48,990 nucleotides of DNA from NCBI RefSeq assembly GCF_900088415.1, contig NZ_FLLQ01000016.1, forward strand, positions 1 through 48,990, in the 5' to 3' direction. The stretch's first letter is position 1. Each line of letters opens with the position of its first letter. Source of the stretch: Vibrio mediterranei (lineage in GTDB: Bacteria > Pseudomonadota > Gammaproteobacteria > Enterobacterales > Vibrionaceae). A program made the translations under genes and the position numbers. Shown here one piece after another: positions 17,089 through 26,238 of this stretch. Under the pieces are notes generated by a model that worked only from the letters and a program-made list of their open reading frames with translations, was not told where the DNA came from and ran no database searches.

Positions 17089-18561
17089 TCACAAAGCAGT
17101 GGCGACAGGATCAAACCATGAGTTGCGACCTGTGTTTTTCACCTTACGTTCATTGAGAAAACCTTCCCAAAAAGGATCGAACGGGTTCGCCTGACTCATG
17201 ATTTTAACATGTCGCTTAATTGGCACTTGAGCGATTTGAAACAGTCGGATCACTCCATACAGTCCATCCTTTTTGAACCAGCCATGGAAAATCCATTGCC
17301 CTTGGTAGTTTAGAAAGTACTTGTGTGCGATCCATTTACGTCCCTTGTTTGGGTGACGCCTGACTGACCATCGCCATAACGCTAGAAACATCTGATGTCC
17401 AACATAGCCGAAGGTTTGTTTAGCAACACAATGGCGATAGTAATTCGCCCATCCTCGTAGTTTTGGATTCATCATCTTGATGAGATCGGCTACTGGGATT
17501 GTTGCGTGTTTTCTGATGAGGTCACGCATGTTTCGTAAGAATGATAATACGTTGGACTTACTCGGTTTAATGAGCAGTTTTCCTTTGTACTTTCTGGCGT
17601 TAAAGCCAAGAAAGTCGAAGCCATCATTAATATGAGTCACATGCGTTTTCTCTTCAGAAAGCGCTAAACCTCTTTCTTGTAAGAAAGCCATCAGTTGCGG
17701 CTTAATGTCATTCACTAGGACTTCCTTTGAAGACCCCGTGATAACAAAGTCGTCAGCATAACCTATAAAGTTTACTCTGCTGCCTGTCTTGCGAGCGATA
17801 GACTTAGTTAACTTTTCTAGTCCGACAAGAGTGAGCAACATCAGGGTGGGTGAAATTATCCCTCCTTGTGGTGTTCCCTCTGCCGTTTTGTAGAATAGCC
17901 CTTTGTCTATATAGCCACATTCCAGCCATTGCTTGAGCATCCTTTTGTCTGTCGGGACATTATCAAGTAGCCACTGGTGACCTATCTTGTCGAAACAAGC
18001 TTTGATATCCCCCTCAAGAACCCATTGTGCTGCTCCCTTTTTGCACAGGCATTTGAAGCACTGCTGTATTGCATCGGCTGCGCTTCGGTTAGGTCTAAAG
18101 CCATAGCTGTTAGGGTCGGCAATTGTTTCCGATATAGGTTCTAGTGCTAGAAGATGTAACGCTTGTTGCGCTCGGTCTATCATGCACGGGATACCTAATG
18201 GTCTAAGTTTGCCGTTTTTCTTCGGGATATAGATTCTTCTGAGCGGTTTGGCTCGATAGCCTTTTCTGCTCAGTAAGCTGACTGCCGCCATTCGACGTGC
18301 ATCGGTGTTCCAGATGTCGCCGTCAATTCCTGGCGTTTTACTGCCTTTGTTTTGTGATACTCGACGAACAGCGAGAAGCTTTGCTGCTTTCGAGTGAGTC
18401 AGTATCCACTGTAGTGCTTTTGCCTTACCGTGTTTACCTTTTCGGATTGCTTTTGCAATGCGCATCTGGAGCCTTAACACATGGCGCTCAACCGCTTTCC
18501 AGTCGATGGATTGCCATTGGGCGCTGCCAGAAGGGGCACTCACTTCATGAGAAGAGATCAT
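17089..18561 (-). CDS. ltrA: Group II intron reverse transcriptase/maturase
   Basis: This 490-residue intron-encoded protein has fingers-palm blocks PLRRIYIPKKNGKLRPLGIP (~106-125), GFRPNRSAADAI and AEGTPQGGIISP, then the active-site YADD at 268-271 (FIGYADDFVITG) and FLGF. Domain X, the maturase, follows at about 350-430. The end has ANPFDPFWEGFLNER, the common C-terminal motif of this intron class, but no HNH cysteine pairs, so an endonuclease domain seems absent or degenerate. It splices its host intron and drives retrohoming. It is full length with no frame breaks. Confidence 0.93.
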   Translation of the reverse strand: MISSHEVSAPSGSAQWQSIDWKAVERHVLRLQMRIAKAIRKGKHGKAKALQWILTHSKAAKLLAVRRVSQNKGSKTPGIDGDIWNTDARRMAAVSLLSRKGYRAKPLRRIYIPKKNGKLRPLGIPCMIDRAQQALHLLALEPISETIADPNSYGFRPNRSAADAIQQCFKCLCKKGAAQWVLEGDIKACFDKIGHQWLLDNVPTDKRMLKQWLECGYIDKGLFYKTAEGTPQGGIISPTLMLLTLVGLEKLTKSIARKTGSRVNFIGYADDFVITGSSKEVLVNDIKPQLMAFLQERGLALSEEKTHVTHINDGFDFLGFNARKYKGKLLIKPSKSNVLSFLRNMRDLIRKHATIPVADLIKMMNPKLRGWANYYRHCVAKQTFGYVGHQMFLALWRWSVRRHPNKGRKWIAHKYFLNYQGQWIFHGWFKKDGLYGVIRLFQIAQVPIKRHVKIMSQANPFDPFWEGFLNERKVKNTGRNSWFDPVATAL

Positions 18562-19327
18562 CTGCGTTCCTTCTTAAATAGAGTTTTCCAAATCATCTTG
18601 CAATGGGAGACCAGTTGGAAGTGGGCACACTTTCGTGTCAGACATCCGTCTGTATCTGCATCATTACAATGCAGCATTCGCTTTTTCCAACCTCCTTTAC
18701 CAGCACCGCTATCGGCTCTCTTCACAGACAGCTTTCCCGAAGGAACGATACTGGCTTACCGTGTTCCGCATGTCGCGCAATATCAGGGTAGATGCCCACT
18801 ATAGTGCGGGGAGCCTGTCGATCACGAAAGAGTATTGTCCAACCTCTTTCCTACTCCCTTCGCCGTTTGGCTACAGCGTATTAACCACTTCCGCTGCTTC
18901 AAACATAACGCACCTGACATGGATTCACTTTCGTTCATCATACTGATTCCCTAGCACTCACCCAATTCGTGGTTATCAGGAGGAACATCCCCTCACGGTT
19001 CTGCTCCCGTTTGGCATAGTGCCAAACTTCGTTACATTGTCAGGCTCGCTGCTTTATTCAGAGCCTTAGGGTCGTCTGGTGATACAAACGGTTCACTCTT
19101 ATCGCGGTGAACAGCGCTTCATGCGACTTCACGTCGCACGGACAAAAGTGAGTCAGTGACTTTACTAAATTAGTCTTTGATGAATTACTTCAAGTATGGA
19201 AAAGTCGCTTAGCTCAGTATCCATTATTGATGGTGCAGATCATATTGGGTCACTGCCACAGTAGTCGAACTTCACTCGTAAAAGTGATGACAGTAAAACT
19301 GATGTAATGACAAGCTTCATGAATCGT

Positions 19328-19401
19328 TTAGCTCTTAACGGCTAATTTTTATTTATTAGCCACAAATGGCTAAATTTGCATTATTAGCCATAAGCGGCTA
19401 A
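19328..19401. promoter_or_regulatory. Three evenly spaced palindromic operators upstream of satD
   Basis: TTAGCY-N6-GGCTAA occurs three times: 19328-19345 (TTAGCT variant), 19356-19373 and 19384-19401. The centres are exactly 28 bases apart. The last ends 33 bases before the GTG start of the SatD-family gene, whose C-terminus looks like a winged helix, so autoregulation is likely (inference). Such an even array suggests cooperative binding of a dimeric regulator. Confidence 0.85.
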
Positions 19402-19433
19402 ATTGGTGTCTACATGAAAGAAGGAGTTTTAAT

Positions 19434-20084
19434 GTGGAACCTATCTCTAAACCTATCGCAGTGATCAGCGGCGATATTGTCAACTCAACCAAGCTAACAT
19501 CTGAACAGTTTGAACAACTTCTTAAACGAATCAAGGACATTCAGAGACAGGTCACCGAAGCAAATTCATCAAATGCGCACAGCATTGAGCGCGGTGATGA
19601 ATTTCAGACAGTGGTACATGATATTGAAAACGCTCTGAGATATACCATCATTTATCGTATTGGCATTAAAGCGCTTGGCAAAGAGTTTGATAGTCGCATT
19701 AGCCTTGCTATTGCCTCTAATGCCGATTTGCGTGAGTTGGTCTCTGAATCGATGGGTGAAGCATTTGTTCTTTCTGGGCGTGGACTAAAAGCCTTAAAAA
19801 GCGACAGGTTGTTATTTAACTCTGACCGTTTCGAACTCACTGAGCACTTTGACTTACTCTTTAAGTACCTCGATAGACAACTAACGGAATTAACCTCGCG
19901 GCAATGTGAAGTTATGCTTCCGATGCTTCGAACCAATGAAGGCTTGTCTATTAGTGATTTAGCAGAAAAGCTTGATATTGCTACTGCCACTGCCAGTAAG
20001 TCTCTTAAAGCTTCAGGTTGGTCGCTAATCAGTGAGCTAAATTGGCGATTCATAAACCAAGTGGCGGGACTCAAGTATGTTTAA
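19434..20084 (+). CDS. SatD-family protein with C-terminal winged helix
   Basis: This 216-residue protein belongs to the SatD family. The N-terminal part opens with the characteristic AVISGDIVNST and runs ~130 residues in a compact alpha/beta domain with GDEFQTVV. The last ~70 residues (ISDLAEKLDIATATASKSLKASG) form a MarR-like helix-turn-helix. The start is a GTG with AAGGAG seven bases upstream. The overlapping ATG at 19432 is in another frame. SatD was named from a Streptococcus acid-tolerance locus; the biochemical function is unknown. It overlaps the DUF3307 gene by eight bases, a pairing that recurs in other bacteria, and follows three palindromes it may itself bind. Confidence 0.8.
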   Translation: MEPISKPIAVISGDIVNSTKLTSEQFEQLLKRIKDIQRQVTEANSSNAHSIERGDEFQTVVHDIENALRYTIIYRIGIKALGKEFDSRISLAIASNADLRELVSESMGEAFVLSGRGLKALKSDRLLFNSDRFELTEHFDLLFKYLDRQLTELTSRQCEVMLPMLRTNEGLSISDLAEKLDIATATASKSLKASGWSLISELNWRFINQVAGLKYV

Positions 20085-20832
20085 TTTTTTTGATGTTCTA
20101 ATACCGTTCTTGATGATTCACATCATCTGTGATTTTTACCTCCAGCCGAACCAATGGGTAGAAGCAAAGAAAAAATACACTTACCGTTCAACTGAACTGT
20201 ACTTTCACTCACTATTACACGGCGTCACGTTGTTAGTTCCTGCTATAGCGTTAGGTATTGATTGGCGCTCAACAACTTGCTTGGTAGTTATCGTAGCGGT
20301 AAGTCATTTTATTATCGATTTGTGGAAAGTAAGAGCACGAAATGGTGGTAAGTTTTCCTATTTTATCATTGACCAGACTTTGCATGTATCGGTGCTAGTA
20401 GCCATTGCCTTTCACATGGCAGATGGTGTAACGATCGATGCCGTACTACAAGATGAGAAGTTCTCAGATGGTGTTGTGGTGGTCTTTGCTTACTTACTAA
20501 TTCTCAAGCCGACTTCAATTGTTATTGGCAGCGTCTTAAGTAAGTTTCCAATATCAGATAAAGATACTATTAGTATTAGTGGTCTTATCGCAGGTGGTGA
20601 GTTAATCGGTTACTTAGAGCGAGTGTTAATACTGACCTTTACGCTTGTGGGGAGCTATGCAGCGGTGGGTTTTGTATTAGCGGCTAAGTCAATATTTAGG
20701 TTTGGTGAGTTGAATAAATCAGACGACCGAAGCATGACTGAGTATGTGCTGATTGGTTCATTGATATCGGTGGTGCTCACAACACTGGTAGGTACCTTAA
20801 TATCACTTGGTTTGGATGTAGAAATTAAATGA
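20077..20832 (+). CDS. DUF3307 membrane protein
   Basis: This 251-residue integral membrane protein matches DUF3307. It has an early ICDFYLQP motif in the first membrane helix, HSLLHGVTLL, SHFIIDLWK and FIIDQTLH, all histidine/aspartate-bearing helices typical of the family. About six to seven membrane segments follow, ending with hydrophobic helices after residue 200. The conserved H and D residues in the membrane suggest metal or proton chemistry, but nothing is established. It overlaps the end of the SatD-family gene, so the two are translated together and probably work together, with SatD as cytoplasmic partner or regulator. Confidence 0.8.
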   Translation: MFNFFDVLIPFLMIHIICDFYLQPNQWVEAKKKYTYRSTELYFHSLLHGVTLLVPAIALGIDWRSTTCLVVIVAVSHFIIDLWKVRARNGGKFSYFIIDQTLHVSVLVAIAFHMADGVTIDAVLQDEKFSDGVVVVFAYLLILKPTSIVIGSVLSKFPISDKDTISISGLIAGGELIGYLERVLILTFTLVGSYAAVGFVLAAKSIFRFGELNKSDDRSMTEYVLIGSLISVVLTTLVGTLISLGLDVEIK

Positions 20833-20998
20833 CCCAAAAGGTATTCGGCAGTTTGTGACTAAATAAGCTCGAATTTTACGGGCAAAGTACAAATTAGTAG
20901 AGGTATGGCAACCTCTATTGGTTAACACAAGTAATAGTTTTTAGCGACTTAGGATGATGATGCTCATATAATAACCTTGTTGCCTATGAGGAGTATAC

Positions 20999-22063
20999 AT
21001 GAGTTCACCTATTCTAGAATCATTACCTGCTATTCACGTAACAGTTGTGGGTATCTTTGCTGCTATAGTTTCAGCATTTGCTGTTTGGGCGTTTCAAAAA
21101 CTATTTGAGGCAGAAGATAAGCTAAAGAAAGCTCTAACTGAAGCTAAGGAGCGAAGTACGCTGTCATCAACAGTAGTTATTGGAGGGAACAAAAATAACT
21201 TACTAACAGAAGATGGCTTACTGGACTGGGAAGGTGTCGGTAAACACTTATTGTGGCGAAATAAGTCTCTATTTTCTCATTTAGATAACAAAGCTAAATA
21301 CGGCTTAAATGATCGACATAATCGTGAACCAACAGAGCAAGAAATACTTCAAGCAGGTGATGAGCTACTGAACTTATTTCATCACTTTTTCAATACCTAC
21401 CCGTTCACAGGTAGATCAATGGTACACATTGAAGGAGTAACCAATAAGGTTGAGGAGCAAAAGAAACGTCCTTTTACCATAGAGCAACTACAGCAAATGA
21501 GTAGTAGAGTGTCTTTTGTTTGTTGGTGCTGGCAAACTAACCATCTATCTATACTTGAGTTATTCAAACGCTACACGGCTATTAAGCAAGCAAAAGAAAT
21601 TGAGGAAAGAGATAAAAGCCTCAAAGAAATGCTTCGTACTATGCCTGATGACATGCCTGATGATGTAGTAGCTGAAATGACTCAACGTCACTATGACTTT
21701 CCACTTACACATACAAACTATGTGAATATAGCGACTCACTTCTTTGAGAGAGTTCACGAGTATCAAATGAGTGTAGTTCCAGTGCTAACGGAAGTACTTA
21801 ATGAGTATAAAGTGCACAAAGAACGTTTCCGTATAGAGGAACGTGGTCTTGTGTTCATTAAGTTTACTACTTTCATTCTTTTATGTGGTGTTTGCTTGCC
21901 GTTGGTGTTGCTTGAGTGGTTGAACGGTGCAGAGTACTTCAACTGGCATAGCTTTGCTTGGGGGTGGGTCGAGCACTTTATTTTACTTAGTACTATGACA
22001 CCTTATTTCTATGCAGCCTATAAAGTGCATGGATGGTTAAAGCGAGGCACGTCTGTCGAGTAG
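20999..22063 (+). CDS. Unrecognised membrane-anchored protein
   Basis: This 354-residue protein has one hydrophobic segment at about residues 12-32 and two more near the C-terminus (about 288-308 and 325-345). These enclose a large polar, probably cytoplasmic domain with a coiled-coil-like stretch (KAKEIEERDKSLKEML). A good GAGGAG ribosome site precedes the ATG. No family is recognised. The gene is 166 bases after DUF3307 and reads the same way, but it has its own apparent leader. Just after its stop lies the IS66 copy whose insertion duplicated the sequence tatgagaa. Confidence 0.65.
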   Translation: MSSPILESLPAIHVTVVGIFAAIVSAFAVWAFQKLFEAEDKLKKALTEAKERSTLSSTVVIGGNKNNLLTEDGLLDWEGVGKHLLWRNKSLFSHLDNKAKYGLNDRHNREPTEQEILQAGDELLNLFHHFFNTYPFTGRSMVHIEGVTNKVEEQKKRPFTIEQLQQMSSRVSFVCWCWQTNHLSILELFKRYTAIKQAKEIEERDKSLKEMLRTMPDDMPDDVVAEMTQRHYDFPLTHTNYVNIATHFFERVHEYQMSVVPVLTEVLNEYKVHKERFRIEERGLVFIKFTTFILLCGVCLPLVLLEWLNGAEYFNWHSFAWGWVEHFILLSTMTPYFYAAYKVHGWLKRGTSVE

Positions 22064-22232
22064 AGAGGATGAATACAGACTTGGACGGATATTAACAAAG
22101 AAATATGACTGCTCTTCCCTCGATTCAGTAGACGCGGTACAGATATGAGAAGTAAGCGCGTCATAAACCCCGCATTCTAATCGTCAAGCACGGATAATAA
22201 GATCAAATCTCCAACCAAGAGGAGATTTTAAA

Positions 22233-22550
22233 ATGGCAAAACGACGTTCTAACCAGGAATGGCAAGCTCTCTTTGAGCAATATGAAAGTAGCAATATTAC
22301 TCAACGCGTTTTTTGCGAACAGCACGGACTGAGTTTATCGACGTTCTTCGCAAAACGGCGTCAACTTCAAACTGCAGCTCTACCAACGCCAGTTGGATTT
22401 GTCAGAGCTGAAGTCGTCGAAAAGACAACGAAGTATCAGGCTCAAATCGCAACGGCCAACATGACACTTCTCGTCAATGATGTTGAGCTGAGTATTCCTC
22501 AAGGCACGCCTGCGTCCTATCTGGCAGAGCTTATCGGTGCGCTATCATGA
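22233..22550 (+). CDS. tnpA: IS66 TnpA accessory protein
   Basis: This 105-residue IS66 TnpA has a helix-turn-helix N-terminus (MAKRRSNQEWQALFEQYE, then GLSLSTFFAKRRQLQ). It is needed with TnpB for IS66 transposition, although neither is the DDE enzyme. An AAGAGGAG-like site precedes the ATG. The stop overlaps the tnpB start by four bases (ATGA), so translation is coupled. It is nearly identical to the copy at 30226-30543. Confidence 0.92.
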   Translation: MAKRRSNQEWQALFEQYESSNITQRVFCEQHGLSLSTFFAKRRQLQTAALPTPVGFVRAEVVEKTTKYQAQIATANMTLLVNDVELSIPQGTPASYLAELIGALS

Positions 22551-22900
22551 AACGTATGTTGAGTGCTCCTGAGATTTACCTTTATCGTGAAAGCGTCGAT
22601 TTTAGAAAATCCATCAACGGTCTCGCTGCGATTATTGAAAGTGACACCGATTTGCCTTTGGGAAGTGGCGCACTGTTCTTGTTTACCAACAAACAGCGCG
22701 ACAAAATGAAAGTACTGTATTGGGATAAAACCGGCTTCGCCCTTTGGTATAAGCGACTCGAAAAAGCCAAGTACAAGTGGCCTACAAAAGAGAAAAATGA
22801 AGTGTTTACCCTGACTCAATTCGAGCTTGATAGACTGCTTTCTGGCTTCACAATTATCGGCCATAAACCCGTTCGAATAAACGATTTTACAATGACTTAA
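22547..22900 (+). CDS. tnpB: IS66 TnpB accessory protein
   Basis: This 117-residue IS66 Orf2-like protein has the family core YLYRESVDFRKSINGLAAII and LYWDKTGFALWYKRLEK. It is coupled to tnpA by a four-base overlap and lies 59 bases before tnpC. It is an accessory protein required for efficient IS66 transposition; its exact mechanism is unknown. It is complete, with no frame breaks. Confidence 0.92.
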   Translation: MKRMLSAPEIYLYRESVDFRKSINGLAAIIESDTDLPLGSGALFLFTNKQRDKMKVLYWDKTGFALWYKRLEKAKYKWPTKEKNEVFTLTQFELDRLLSGFTIIGHKPVRINDFTMT

Positions 22901-22959
22901 GCGATAAGAAAGCTTTATCCACCAAGCAGTGATGGCATGGTTTTAGTATAATAAATGTC

Positions 22960-24486
22960 ATGAAAAAGACACCAGATATTAACCCAGAAAGTCAAAGTGT
23001 TGCCGAGCTACAAGCGATGGTGAAAGCACTGATGTCGGAGAAAAGCGAGTGGAAACAAGAGCGCCAGTCGCTACTTGAGCAGCTCAAACTTGCCTTCGAC
23101 CGCCAGTTCGCGAAACGTTCAGAGGCGTTAAAGCCTTACGATGAATCTCAAGGTGACCTCTTCAACGAAGTGGAATGTGAAGCTGTTAAGGAAGAAGAGG
23201 TTGAGGTAACGACCGCCACAACAAAGAAACGCGGTAAACGCAAGCCACTTCCAAAGACCTTACCTCGTGAGATTATCGAACTTGATTTAGACGACCATGA
23301 AAAGCAATGCGCTTGCTGCAAGCAGAACTTGCACAAAATCGGTGAAGACCGCAGTGAAAAGCTGGAGTTCTCACCAGCGGTACTCAAAGTGCTGGAATAT
23401 GTTCGTCCTAAGTATGCTTGCCGCCAGTGCGAGCAAACAGAGGACAATAACCGCATAGTTCAAAAGCCAGCGCCGCAAAGTATTATTCCTAAGAGCTTCG
23501 CGACAGAAAGCTTGCTGGCCAATATCATCCTTGGCAAATACCAATACGCAATGCCGCTGTATCGGCAAGAGTCGCTGTTTACCCAATCGGGTATCGAACT
23601 ATCACGAACCACCATGGCAAGGTGGATTATCCAAGTCAGTGAGAAGTTCGTACCGCTGTATGCGGCCTTGAAAAGGCACCTACTAGAACAAGTGGTGGTT
23701 CAGGCGGATGAAACGCCGCTCAATGTACTTAAGGAAGATAAACAGTGTTACATGTGGCTCTACTGCTCGGGCGCAGACTCGCCAGACGCCGCACTCCCCA
23801 ATGTGAAAAACATCGCCTTGTACGACTATCAAAACAGTCGCGCGAGGGCATGCCCTGTTGCCTTCTTGGGGGATTACAGTGGTTATCTGCAAACCGATGG
23901 CTATGGTGCCTATGACGGTCTTCACCACGTGACCAATGTTGGCTGCTTGGCGCATGCACGGCGTAAGTTCATGGATGCTAAGAAGCTTCAAGGAAAAGGC
24001 AAGTCAGGCAAAGCGGATAAAGCACTGGCTAAAATCCAAAAGCTCTATGGAATAGAATCACGCTTGAAAGGCATCTCTGCCGAAAAACGAAAAGCAGAGC
24101 GGCAGATACACGCCAAACCAATACTGGATGAGTTTTACGAATGGATGACAACTCAGAAAGTGATAGGCTCTAGCGTACTGGGTAAAGCGATAAAGTACAC
24201 GCTTGGGCAATGGCCGAAGCTCATTCGCTATATCGACGATGGCCACTTATCTATCGACAATAATTGCGCTGAACGTGCAATTAAGCCACTGGTCATTGGC
24301 AGGAAAAATTGGTTATTCTCGGCTACTCAAAATGGTGCTGACGCGAGCGCGATGCTTTACAGCATCGTCGAGACAGCGAAAGCCAACAGTCTTATCCTCT
24401 ACGACTACATGGTCAAGTGCATGAAAGAGCTAGCGAAAGCTGAGCCTGATATCGATGCGCTCCTACCTTGGAACTTCAAACATTAA
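22960..24486 (+). CDS. tnpC: IS66 TnpC transposase
   Basis: This 508-residue DDE transposase has an N-terminal helical region (Q-rich leucine-zipper-like), a zinc-finger-like part (CACCKQNL and CRQC), then the catalytic domain. The first Asp is in VVQADETPLNVL, the second in LQTDGYGAYDGL and the final Glu in NNCAERAIKPLVIGRKNWLF. The family C-terminus DIDALLPWNFKH is present. It is intact and almost identical to copy 2. It differs from copy 3, which has a frameshift and a repeat expansion. The short antisense and alternate-frame open frames within it are shadows. Confidence 0.93.
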   Translation: MKKTPDINPESQSVAELQAMVKALMSEKSEWKQERQSLLEQLKLAFDRQFAKRSEALKPYDESQGDLFNEVECEAVKEEEVEVTTATTKKRGKRKPLPKTLPREIIELDLDDHEKQCACCKQNLHKIGEDRSEKLEFSPAVLKVLEYVRPKYACRQCEQTEDNNRIVQKPAPQSIIPKSFATESLLANIILGKYQYAMPLYRQESLFTQSGIELSRTTMARWIIQVSEKFVPLYAALKRHLLEQVVVQADETPLNVLKEDKQCYMWLYCSGADSPDAALPNVKNIALYDYQNSRARACPVAFLGDYSGYLQTDGYGAYDGLHHVTNVGCLAHARRKFMDAKKLQGKGKSGKADKALAKIQKLYGIESRLKGISAEKRKAERQIHAKPILDEFYEWMTTQKVIGSSVLGKAIKYTLGQWPKLIRYIDDGHLSIDNNCAERAIKPLVIGRKNWLFSATQNGADASAMLYSIVETAKANSLILYDYMVKCMKELAKAEPDIDALLPWNFKH

Positions 24487-24519
24487 CAACATCGCCCCGT
24501 GGGTTCATGGGGCGTTTAC

Positions 24520-24905
24520 GATAGACTGGATGATTTACTTGAAAGCAATAAGACACTTTGTACTATTTATATGCTCAAAGAGCAGCTGCAAGCCTTATGG
24601 GGTGAACGTGATTTTGACTTGATGATCGCAGCGCTTGATGCCAGCTTGCTAAAAAGACAAGCATCTTATCTCTCATCAACTTTGCAGATGCTCTTCTCTC
24701 CCAAAGAGCATCTGCAATTATGCAAAATATAGGCTGACGAATGCCCGAGTTGAAGCTGGGAATGTATCGATAGGCCTTCTTAGGCGGAGAGCTCGAGGAG
24801 TAAGGGATACTGATTACTTTAAATTGAAGATTAGACAAACCTCAATCCTAGAAGCTCACTCTACCTTTTATCCAGAAATCAAGCTCATCTAAACGGAGAA
24901 GAGCC
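24520..24905 (+). pseudogene. ISL3-family transposase, 3' remnant
   Basis: The C-terminal part of an ISL3-family transposase in two frames. First comes LLESNKTLCTIYMLKEQLQALW directly after IS66 copy 1. After frameshifts follows LTNARVEAGNVSIG, RRRARGVRDTDYFKLKIRQ and FYPEIKLI with the stop at 24892. The stop overlaps the terminal inverted repeat at 24884-24905 (ctcatctaaacggagaagag plus cc). The N-terminal part is at 30625-31200 on the other strand beside IS66 copy 2, which is explained by an inversion. At least two frameshifts make it inactive. Confidence 0.82.
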
Positions 24906-25007
24906 GCTTAAGTATTCCAAAGTCAGCGCTTAAATATTCGTACGTGTATCAGACACAACTCATCTCTGGGCAGAAATTTACCCCGCTTTCGCAACTTGTT
25001 GTGTGAA

Positions 25008-25373
25008 TTAACGACCAAGAATCCATTCCTTTGCGGCCTCAATACCATCGAATGGAAAACTTTTTACTTCAGCACTTACAAAGTGATTGGTCACATGATC
25101 AGCTATAACAGCCATTGATGAGTCGGTTGATAAAGCGAGCTTGGATATATGCTTATGGTGTTCTTTGACAAATTTAATATGCCCTAACAAAGAGCTGAAT
25201 GAGTCCCAACCCGGAAATATTTTGACATGAATGATGAGGCCTTTAAGCTCTCCGTTATTTTCAATATACGGGTCAATTATCTGAGCAACTGAAGAGAAAT
25301 CCTTTTCTGATAGCTCTCCATCAGGCTGAAGAATAGCAATACCTTCTGACTCATCAAGTTTTACATTTAACAT
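25008..25373 (-). CDS. SpoIIAA-like (STAS-fold) protein
   Basis: This 121-residue protein has the SpoIIAA-like fold. An opening beta strand (GIAILQPDGELSEKDF) is followed by helices and the strand LKGLIIHVKIFPGWDSF. Family members are small cytoplasmic proteins of unknown role, sometimes tied to lipid or membrane binding. AAGGAGAG lies just upstream of the ATG. It is complete. It lies within the 3.7 kb segment inverted between two IS66 copies, so its original neighbours differ from the present ones. It is flanked by ISL3 and IS6 remnants. Confidence 0.75.
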   Translation of the reverse strand: MLNVKLDESEGIAILQPDGELSEKDFSSVAQIIDPYIENNGELKGLIIHVKIFPGWDSFSSLLGHIKFVKEHHKHISKLALSTDSSMAVIADHVTNHFVSAEVKSFPFDGIEAAKEWILGR

Positions 25374-25530
25374 TGATTCTCTCCTTACAATTTAATATTC
25401 ACACAACATTTTAATATCGTGGCAGCACTATTTCATACATTCAGCATATCTTAATCATTCTAGCTAACCAACTGAAAAACAAGTGTATGGATCTAATTTT
25501 CTAGTTGAAAACCGTGCAAACACACATTAC

Positions 25531-25998
25531 GGTTCTGTCGCAAACTTTGAAGCTTTAGGTTAAGATTCGCTCAATGTCCATTCAACACTCTGAATTGTAA
25601 TGTTTAAAGGCTGCCACTTTCCATCCGAAGTCATTCTCGAAACCGTACGTTATTATCTCGCCTATAAACTCAGTTATCGTGAAATTGAAGAGATACAACT
25701 GGAGCGCGGAGTCGTTGTGGATCATGCCACTATTAATCGTTGGGTTATCAAATTTACGCCGATATTAGAGCACAGAGCGAGGCATAAAAAGAAGCCCGTA
25801 TCTGACTCGTGGCGAATGGATGAAACCTATATCAAAGTAAAAGGTAAGTGGGTCTACTACTATCGAGCGGTCGATAAGTTTGGAAAGGTAATCGATTATT
25901 ATCTTAGCCCGAACCGTGATGAGGCAGCGGCTAAAGCCTTTCTGAATAAGGCTGTCGCACAAAATGGTTTACCAAGAAAAGTCGTCATAGATGGGGCA
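25531..25998 (+). pseudogene. IS6-family (IS26-like) element, 5' part
   Basis: The left tip ggttctgtcgcaaactttga is at 25531. The transposase starts at ATG 25600 (MFKGCHFPSEVILETVRYY). It contains the helix-turn-helix region and the first catalytic Asp in WRMDETYIKVKGKW, then the second Asp near VVIDG. Similarity ends at about 25998, and a stop in unrelated sequence follows at 26010, so the catalytic Glu and the right end are lost. It is related to, but not identical with, the remnant at 40007-40650. Confidence 0.85.
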
Positions 25999-26238
25999 GT
26001 GACCGGGTAGCTGTGATAACCGCCAACTTTTCACAGAGATAAATAGCTCTAGTCTACGGCTTTAAGTCAAGACCGTATGCAACTTCGAAGACCAGATTGA
26101 AAAGATACAGAAGGTTTGGAGGTGCTCAGATGTTTGAACCAACAGCATTTGTCGAAGTAAGCATTCTGAGCATATTTCTTAAATATTATGATGTGCACTG
26201 TCACTCATTTAAATATCTTCAGTTATTCCAAAGTTGAA

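Larger units (their letters stand above)
16980..19139 (-). mobile_element. Group II intron, complete
   Basis: The minus-strand 5' end reads GTGCGACG at 19139, the standard group II start consensus. The reverse transcriptase/maturase gene lies inside the loop of domain IV. Domain V is a 34-base hairpin at 17020-17053, and a domain VI-like hairpin follows. The 3' end is about 16977-16983; its exact base was not fixed. The length of ~2.16 kb is typical of a mobile, intact intron. It sits between the integrase module and the satD operon, in intergenic DNA. Confidence 0.88.
22152..24519 (+). mobile_element. IS66-family element, copy 1 (intact)
   Basis: The element starts gtaagcgcg at 22152 and ends ggcgtttac at 24519, and carries tnpA, tnpB and tnpC in order. 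The right tip forms a hairpin (cgcccc/ggggcg). The flanking eight bases are tatgagaa on the left and gatagact on the right, so there is no direct duplication as it stands. The true partner of tatgagaa is found, inverted, next to copy 2 at 28234-28241. On its right the element abuts the broken ISL3 transposase. Confidence 0.92.

Noticed and set aside
18297..18946. Several plus-strand frames opposite the intron and its maturase
   Set aside because: They are antisense to the maturase or to structured intron RNA and show no protein features.
24203..24424. Open frames inside the IS66 tnpC genes (also 28337-28558, 28770-28994, 41165-41476)
   Set aside because: Repeated in every IS66 copy as shadows of the same transposase; not independent genes.
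24499..24732. A 77-codon frame spanning the end of IS66 copy 1
   Set aside because: It begins in the IS66 tip and continues into the ISL3 remnant, so it is a junction artefact and not a gene.
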